DNA of 7,441 nt. Source: Deltaproteobacteria bacterium (lineage in GTDB: Bacteria > Myxococcota_A > UBA9160). Where the stretch lies: the NCBI GenBank assembly GCA_003520425.1, contig DOUU01000140.1:14439-21879 (forward strand), read 5' to 3'. Below, in pieces: positions 1 through 4,885 of this stretch (positions are counted from its first letter, which is position 1; each line of letters begins with the position of its first letter). Under the pieces are notes generated by a model. It worked only from the letters and a program-made list of their open reading frames with translations, searched no databases and was not told the DNA's origin. Position numbers and translations under genes: made by a program.

Positions 1-186
1 GCAGGCCGCTCGAGCGGGGCGTTCGAAGGTCGCCGCGAGTGCCGCCACGGTCTCGAGAACGCTCCGATAGGCGCCGACCTCGGCCTCGCAGTCGACCTTC
101 CCTGCGCGGAGCAGGCCGAGCAGGCCGTCCCAGTCGATCAGCCGGTCGAGATACAAACGCATGGTGGCGTCGAAGTAGTCGCTCAT
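1..186 (-). CDS. Partial N-terminus, possible acyl-CoA dehydrogenase
   Basis: This is an open frame of 62 codons read leftward from ATG at 184-186, with no stop before the window edge, so only the N-terminus is visible. It begins MSDYFDATMRLYLDRLIDWD and continues through acidic, helix-forming sequence that includes VLETVAALAATFERP. The start is well supported: AAGGAG on the minus strand (plus-strand 195-200) lies 8 bases upstream. The gene is divergent from ileS across 49 bases. The pattern of an early aromatic and acidic stretch followed by a helix ending in an F/P-rich turn resembles the N-terminal region of some deltaproteobacterial acyl-CoA dehydrogenases. This is a weak resemblance from memory, with no catalytic residue in view. 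It could be an unrelated hypothetical protein. That a gene exists here is much surer than its function. Confidence 0.6.
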   Translation of the reverse strand, partial: MSDYFDATMRLYLDRLIDWDGLLGLLRAGKVDCEAEVGAYRSVLETVAALAATFERPARAAC

Positions 187-235
187 GGTGGGGGCTCCTT
201 GGCTCAAGCTCGCAGGATCATGTTAGCTTCTGGGC
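187..235. promoter_or_regulatory. Short divergent intergenic region
   Basis: These 49 bases separate the leftward gene (start 186) from ileS (start 236), so both promoters must lie here or inside the opposing coding sequences. The leftward gene has AAGGAG (minus strand, 195-200) at 8-base spacing. ileS has no convincing Shine-Dalgarno: the nearest AGGA, at 214-217, is 18 bases from its ATG. A TTGGCT at 199-204 could be a -35-like element for ileS, but no good -10 match follows, so I do not call exact promoter boxes. There is no room upstream of ileS for a T-box leader, unless it lies within the opposing gene. Confidence 0.4.
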
Positions 236-3200
236 ATGTCACCGCGGTTCGAGCGAGTCGCGCCGATCGTGGATTTCCCGGACTTGGAGTCACGCATCCG
301 CGCCCTCTGGAGCCAGCGCGACGTGTTTGCCCGCACGCTCGAGAAGCGTCGGGGAGGCAAACGATTCGTCTTCTACGATGGCCCGCCTACTGCCAACGGT
401 CTTCCGCACAATGGCAGCGCCCTCACACGCGTCTTCAAAGACGTCTTCCCACGATACCGGAGCATGCGTGGATACGATGTTCCGCGGAAGGCGGGTTGGG
501 ATACGCACGGCCTTCCGGTCGAGATCGAGGTCGAGAAGGAGCTTCGCATCTCCGGCAAGGAAGCGATCGTTCGGTACGGAGTCGAACCCTTCGTCCGTCG
601 CTGCATAGAGAGCGTCTTTCGTTACACCAAGGAATGGACCGAGCTGACCCAGGAGCTCGGCTGCTGGATTGATCTCGAGCATGCCTACGTAACCTACCAC
701 GAGAGCTACGTCGAGAGCGTCTGGTGGGCCCTTTCGGAGCTGTTCAAACGGGGGCTCCTTTACCAGGGGCACAAGGTCGTGTGGTGGTGGGCGCAAGGCG
801 GTACAGCGCTCTCGGCGGCGGAGGTCGGTCAGGGTTACCGGACGGTAGAGGACCCGTCGCTGTACGTGCGTCTTCCGCTGTCGGAGGAACCTCAGACTGC
901 CCTCCTGGTGTGGACGACCACGCCTTGGACGCTGCCTTCAAACAGCTTCGCCGCGGTGAAGAGCGACGTGGAATACCTGGTTGTCCGCGACGGCCCCGGG
1001 AGACTGATCGTTGCGGCGGCCCTCGTGGGACAGCTGGCAGAAAAGGTTGGACGGGAACTCCCCGTGGAGCGGACGCTGCGCGGCTCCGACCTGGCAGGCA
1101 AAGCGTACCTCCCTCCGTTCGACTGGTTCGCGCGCACGGCAGCCCACCCAAAGCTGTGGCGGGTTGTCGAGGCACCCTTCGTCGAACTGGATGCGGGAAC
1201 GGGAGTGGTCCACGTGGCGCCCGCGTTTGGTGAGGTGGACTTCGACCTGCTGCGCCGCGAGCGCACGCGCGATCCCGACCTCCCCCTCTTGTGTGCGGTA
1301 AGACCAGATGGCGGCTTCGATCCGCAGGTTGCGCCCCCCGAGTTCGCCGGCCGCTGGGTCAAAGACGCCGACCGGGACCTGATCCGCGAACTCAAGGCGC
1401 GTGGCCTCGCTTGGCACATCGAACAGATCCGCCACGAATACCCCTTCTGTGAGCGTTCCGAGCAGGACCCGCTGATCCAGTACGCGCGGCCGGCGTGGTA
1501 CGTGCGGACCACGAGCGAGGTGGAGGAGGCTCTCGCCACCAACGCGCGCATTCAATGGCTGCCTGAACACATCCGGGAGGGCCGCTTCGGCGACTTTCTG
1601 CGCAACAACGTCGATTGGGCGCTCTCCCGAGAGCGCTTCTGGGGAACCCCGCTCAACATCTGGGTGAACGACGTGACGGGCACGACCGACGCGCCGGCCT
1701 CGGTCGCGGAGATCCTCGCGCGCAACCCACGCGCTTTCGATGGCTTCGAAGCCGCGCGCGCACAAGACCCCACACTTTCTCCTCACCTGCGAGTTCACAA
1801 GCCATGGATCGACGCCGTCACTTGGACAAAGCCGGGAGAAGCGGGTGTGTGGCGTCGGGTGCCCGAGGTGATCGACGTTTGGTTCGATTCGGGCTGCATG
1901 CCGTTTGCACAGTGGGGTTGGCCGCGCCGAGGTCGCGAGGAATTCCGCGCGAACTTCCCTGCTGATTTCATCTGTGAGGCCATCGACCAGACCCGCGGCT
2001 GGTTCAACTCCCTGCTCTGGGTCTCGACCCTGCTCTTCCCCGAGGCCGAAAAACCGCACCCCTATCGCACCTGCATCGTGCTCGGTCACGTGTGCGACCG
2101 CGAGGGAAAGAAGGAATCGAAGAGCAAAGGCAACTACACCCCACCGTCGGTCATTTTGGAGCGCGTTCGTCTCGAGTTCGCGGTCAGCGCGGCGGATGGC
2201 CGCGGGAGTGCACCGGCGGCGGGCGAGGCGTGGATCGCACGCGAGGACTACGACGGCTTGGACTTGCAGGGTGATCGCGCCAAGGTGCGCGTCTACCGGA
2301 CGGACGATGAAGCTCGCTCGGTCGAGCTTGCACTGCGTCCGATCCAGATTCCTCGGCGCATCGTGGTGCTTTCGGAAGCGGATCGAAGGGCGCTTGCGCT
2401 CTCTTGCGCACCCCACGGACTCGAAACGCTGCCGCCCGAGGTGCCGCGCCTTCCGAGCAGCGCACGGGTCTTCGTCGAGGACCCGAGTTCACCAGCACCT
2501 GGCGCCGACGCTTTCCGGTGGTTCTTCTTCGCCGCGAATCCGCCCTGGAACAACACCCGACATTCCCTGAACGGTGTGCGCGCGCTCCAGCGCGAGCTTC
2601 CGCTCAAGCTGCGGAACGTCTATGCTTTTTTCACGATCTACGCGAATATCGACGGCTTCGATCCGACCGCGCCCGCGGGCAAGCAAGGCCGCCGAGCGCC
2701 AACGCAGCGCGCTCTTCTAGACCGCTGGATCCTCTCTGAACTCGCCCTCGCGACGGCACGTGTCGTCGACCACATGGATGCGTATCGCATCTATGAGGCC
2801 ACAGGAGTCCTGACCGACCTTGTCGATGCCCTCTCCAACTGGTACGTGCGTCGCAGCCGCAGCCGTTTTTGGGTAGCCGGCCTCGAACAGGACAAGCTCG
2901 ACGCCCACTGGACACTCTTTGAGACGATCGTTGCCCTGGCAAAGCTGCTTGCACCGTTTCTGCCATTCCAGAGCGAGGAGATCTGGCAGAATCTGATGGT
3001 CCGAAGCTTTGGATCGAGGCTGAAGGACGATAGTGTCCACCTCTGCGACTACCCGGAACCTGACCGGACCGCAATCGATGAGCCGCTCTCGCGGGCGATG
3101 CGAGTCGTGCGCGAACTGGTTTCGCTCGGGATGCAGGTGCGGACCGCGCAGAAGCTGCGTGTACGGCAGCCGCTCGAGGCGGCCGAGGTTGTGCTCGCCG

Positions 3201-3835
3201 ACCCCTCGCTTACAGTGGCTCTCGCGGATCACATCGAACTCGTGCGTGAAGAACTGAATGTACACGTCGTTCATTTCGTACCGAAAGCGGACGAGTATGT
3301 GCGGTACCTCGTGAAGCCCAATTTCCGGGCCCTGGGACCACGGGTCGGAAAGCACATGCCGGCGGTCAAGGCGGCGCTGGCGGCCGCCGACGGTGCGGCG
3401 TTGCTCCGCGAGCTGGAGACGCGTGCTTGCGTCACCATCGAGGCCGATGGCCGGGAGTTCACGCTGAGTTCGGACGAGATCACCGTGGCCCTCGAGGCAA
3501 AGCCGGGATTTGCGGCGGCGAGCGGTCCGGCAGGCGTGGTGGTGCTTCGAACGATCCTGACGCCGGAACTCCTCGAAGAAGGGCTCTACCGCGAGGTGCT
3601 AAATCGCGTGCAGCTGCTTCGCAAGGAACTCGAACTCGAGTACACAGGTCGCATCCGGCTTTGGCTGGAGGGCGATCCGGCGTTGCTCGCGGCGGTTCGG
3701 CCGCGTGTGGACGCGTTGGCCCAGGAGACGCTCGCCACCGAGGTGTCGGTGGGTGTCCGGTTGGCGGACCCTGGCGAGGTTCGCGAGCTTGAGATCGACG
3801 GCCGGCCGCTCGTCTTGGGGCTGGTGAGGGTCTGA
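236..3835 (+). CDS. ileS: Isoleucyl-tRNA synthetase, IleRS2-type, divergent
   Basis: This cytoplasmic class I synthetase charges tRNA-Ile with isoleucine. Visible elements, in order: a Rossmann core with GPPTANGLPHNGSALTR (HIGH equivalent HNGS, residues 58-61) and AGWDTHGLPVEIEVEKEL; the CP1 editing domain with WTTTPWTLPSN (226-236) and GTGVVHVAPAF (321-331), with likely editing aspartate D335 nine residues after H326; NNVDWALSRERFWGTPL; WFDSG (549-553); KESKSKGN (626-633, KMSKS equivalent); an anticodon-binding domain with LLDRWILSEL (from 827) and NWYVRRS (868-874); and a C-terminal domain with KLRVRQPLE. IleRS2 enzymes are usually near 1050 residues, and this one has 1199. Most of the excess is about 110 residues after KESKS. 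Cysteines that normally bind zinc are mostly replaced. ATG 236 is the first in-frame start, because TAG lies in frame at 224-226. It lacks an obvious Shine-Dalgarno. The identity is secure; full activity is inferred from the intact frame and the conserved remainder. Confidence 0.97.
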   Translation: MSPRFERVAPIVDFPDLESRIRALWSQRDVFARTLEKRRGGKRFVFYDGPPTANGLPHNGSALTRVFKDVFPRYRSMRGYDVPRKAGWDTHGLPVEIEVEKELRISGKEAIVRYGVEPFVRRCIESVFRYTKEWTELTQELGCWIDLEHAYVTYHESYVESVWWALSELFKRGLLYQGHKVVWWWAQGGTALSAAEVGQGYRTVEDPSLYVRLPLSEEPQTALLVWTTTPWTLPSNSFAAVKSDVEYLVVRDGPGRLIVAAALVGQLAEKVGRELPVERTLRGSDLAGKAYLPPFDWFARTAAHPKLWRVVEAPFVELDAGTGVVHVAPAFGEVDFDLLRRERTRDPDLPLLCAVRPDGGFDPQVAPPEFAGRWVKDADRDLIRELKARGLAWHIEQIRHEYPFCERSEQDPLIQYARPAWYVRTTSEVEEALATNARIQWLPEHIREGRFGDFLRNNVDWALSRERFWGTPLNIWVNDVTGTTDAPASVAEILARNPRAFDGFEAARAQDPTLSPHLRVHKPWIDAVTWTKPGEAGVWRRVPEVIDVWFDSGCMPFAQWGWPRRGREEFRANFPADFICEAIDQTRGWFNSLLWVSTLLFPEAEKPHPYRTCIVLGHVCDREGKKESKSKGNYTPPSVILERVRLEFAVSAADGRGSAPAAGEAWIAREDYDGLDLQGDRAKVRVYRTDDEARSVELALRPIQIPRRIVVLSEADRRALALSCAPHGLETLPPEVPRLPSSARVFVEDPSSPAPGADAFRWFFFAANPPWNNTRHSLNGVRALQRELPLKLRNVYAFFTIYANIDGFDPTAPAGKQGRRAPTQRALLDRWILSELALATARVVDHMDAYRIYEATGVLTDLVDALSNWYVRRSRSRFWVAGLEQDKLDAHWTLFETIVALAKLLAPFLPFQSEEIWQNLMVRSFGSRLKDDSVHLCDYPEPDRTAIDEPLSRAMRVVRELVSLGMQVRTAQKLRVRQPLEAAEVVLADPSLTVALADHIELVREELNVHVVHFVPKADEYVRYLVKPNFRALGPRVGKHMPAVKAALAAADGAALLRELETRACVTIEADGREFTLSSDEITVALEAKPGFAAASGPAGVVVLRTILTPELLEEGLYREVLNRVQLLRKELELEYTGRIRLWLEGDPALLAAVRPRVDALAQETLATEVSVGVRLADPGEVRELEIDGRPLVLGLVRV

Positions 3836-4009
3836 TCGGGGGGCGATCTCGGCGGGGCGCAGCGGCGGGGTTTCTCCTCTGGTGAAGCACCTCCGCACGA
3901 TGCTCCTCTGCAAGCCCCCTGCTCCTGCGCAACTTCGGGCCCGGACACGGAGCAGCTGGCACTCCTCTAGCGCTCAGTGCGATTGAGATGAGGGGAGAAG
4001 GGGCAGATA
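3836..4009. other. Spacer between ileS and fdhD
   Basis: No convincing gene lies in these 174 bases. There is an inverted repeat, CTGCTCC at 3919-3925 and GGAGCAG at 3949-3955, with 23 bases between and a CGGGCCCG palindrome (3936-3943) inside. No T-run follows, so it is a poor fit to an intrinsic terminator. CTCCTCT occurs three times, at 3874-3880, 3903-3909 and 3962-3968, all complementary (allowing one G-U pair) to the fdhD Shine-Dalgarno region. A promoter for fdhD is likely here, but I cannot place -35 or -10 boxes. Confidence 0.5.
3962..3997 (+). promoter_or_regulatory. Possible hairpin over the fdhD Shine-Dalgarno
   Basis: In the RNA, CUCCUCU (3962-3968) can pair with AGGGGAG (3991-3997) over seven positions, one of them G-U. 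Inside, CUCAG (3973-3977) can pair with UUGAG (3983-3987), leaving a five-base loop. The resulting two-part hairpin would cover AGGGGAG, which lies 12 bases before ATG 4010. A second purine run, AAGGGG at 3998-4003 (6 bases from the ATG), stays outside the stem, so occlusion would be partial. The structure was paired by hand without an energy calculation. A chance fold in GC-rich DNA is a real alternative. Confidence 0.3.
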
Positions 4010-4885
4010 ATGGCCGTTATGCCGAGTGAACCCAGCCCGGACCTTCCCACTTCGGCCGAGGCGGAAGAATCGGTCCACACGGTCTCCGTGGCACGCTTTG
4101 GCCGCGACAGCGTGATCGACTGCCGAGATGCCGTGGCGTGCGAGGAGCCCCTCGAGATCCAGCTCTCTGGAGCTCCCCTCGCGGTCGTGATGCGTACCCC
4201 TGGTCATGACGAGGAGCTCGCGCTGGGTTTCCTCGTCACCGAGCGCGTGATCCAGTCGCTGGATGATCTGCTCTCATTGCGACATTGCAGCATCGCCCCG
4301 CATCCTGAAGCAGAGGGCAATGTCATGCGTGTCCTTTTGCGACCCGGGGTGCCCGTCGACCTCGAAGGCTTGCGGCGCAACCTGTATGCCAGTGCGAGTT
4401 GTGGGATTTGTGGCAAGGCCACGATCGAGAATGCGCTCAGGATCGCAAAGCCCCTTGACGACTCCGCTCGATTTCCCCGCTCCTTCTTCTCGAGGCTCAT
4501 GGAACGAATGCGCTCCGCCCAGCGTGCTTTCGAGCGCACCGGGGGCATCCACGCAGCAGCCCTTGTCGCTCCGGAGGGTGCTCTGCTCGTGGTGCGCGAG
4601 GATGTGGGGCGGCACAACGCGGTGGACAAGGTGGTGGGCTGGGCCGCGGGTCGAGGAATGCTGCCGCTCGGTGGTCACGCGCTGCTGGTCTCCGGCCGCA
4701 TTTCCTATGAAATTGTTCAGAAAGCGCTCGCGGCGCGGATTCCTCTCGTCGCCGCCGTGTCCGCCCCCACCTCTCTGGCGACACGCCTCGCGGAACAAGC
4801 GGGCATCGGGCTCGTGGGCTTCCTGCGGGGGCCGGGCTTCAACGTCTACGGGCGACGCGAGCGGGTGGCGGAGGACGGCGCTTGA
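4010..4885 (+). CDS. fdhD: FdhD, sulfur carrier for formate dehydrogenase
   Basis: FdhD takes sulfur from a cysteine desulfurase and passes it to the molybdenum cofactor of formate dehydrogenases, a step needed for their activity, in the cytoplasm. The 291-residue protein is close to the family size (E. coli about 277). Visible family signatures are EEPLEIQLSG and the following GFLVTERVI; the catalytic CxxC in SASCGICGK (C131 and C134); TGGIHAAAL; REDVGRHNAVDKVVG (from R196); SGRISYEIVQKA; SAPTSLA; and a C-terminal GFLRGPGFNVYG. ATG 4010 is preferred because AAGGGG (3998-4003) lies 6 bases upstream. ATG 4019 is an alternative that would shorten the protein by three residues. Its stop overlaps the TTG start of the molybdoenzyme gene, which points to that protein as its client. 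Confidence 0.96.
   Translation: MAVMPSEPSPDLPTSAEAEESVHTVSVARFGRDSVIDCRDAVACEEPLEIQLSGAPLAVVMRTPGHDEELALGFLVTERVIQSLDDLLSLRHCSIAPHPEAEGNVMRVLLRPGVPVDLEGLRRNLYASASCGICGKATIENALRIAKPLDDSARFPRSFFSRLMERMRSAQRAFERTGGIHAAALVAPEGALLVVREDVGRHNAVDKVVGWAAGRGMLPLGGHALLVSGRISYEIVQKALAARIPLVAAVSAPTSLATRLAEQAGIGLVGFLRGPGFNVYGRRERVAEDGA
4870..4885 (+). promoter_or_regulatory. Shine-Dalgarno and TTGA start/stop overlap
   Basis: GGAGGA (4870-4875), inside the end of fdhD, lies 6 bases before TTG 4882-4884. The TTG shares its last two bases with the fdhD stop TGA (4883-4885), giving a four-base overlap of the TTGA type. The strong Shine-Dalgarno at ideal spacing decides in favour of this non-ATG start and suggests translational coupling, keeping the maturation factor and its target in step. 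Confidence 0.8.

Noticed and set aside
110..128. Short direct repeat GAGCAGGCC in the leftward gene
   Set aside because: It simply encodes a repeated Gly-Leu-Leu in a GC-rich frame and does not continue as an array.
199..672. A plus-strand frame overlapping the start of ileS
   Set aside because: It is out of frame with ileS, basic and without motifs, and the ileS frame contains all conserved residues.
938..2416. A 492-codon open frame antisense to ileS
   Set aside because: It lies entirely within a strongly conserved gene and reads as Arg/Ala/Gly-rich shadow sequence with no family resemblance.
2168..2497. The extra IleRS segment considered as an intein or mobile insertion
   Set aside because: It lacks intein splice-junction residues (no Cys/Ser...His-Asn boundary), has no terminal repeats, is too short, and matches its surroundings in base composition.
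3988..4029. A 13-codon frame (ATG 3988 to TGA 4027-4029) overlapping the fdhD start, as a possible leader peptide
   Set aside because: It has no Shine-Dalgarno of its own, its codons are the fdhD purine-rich leader read out of frame, and nothing suggests translation.
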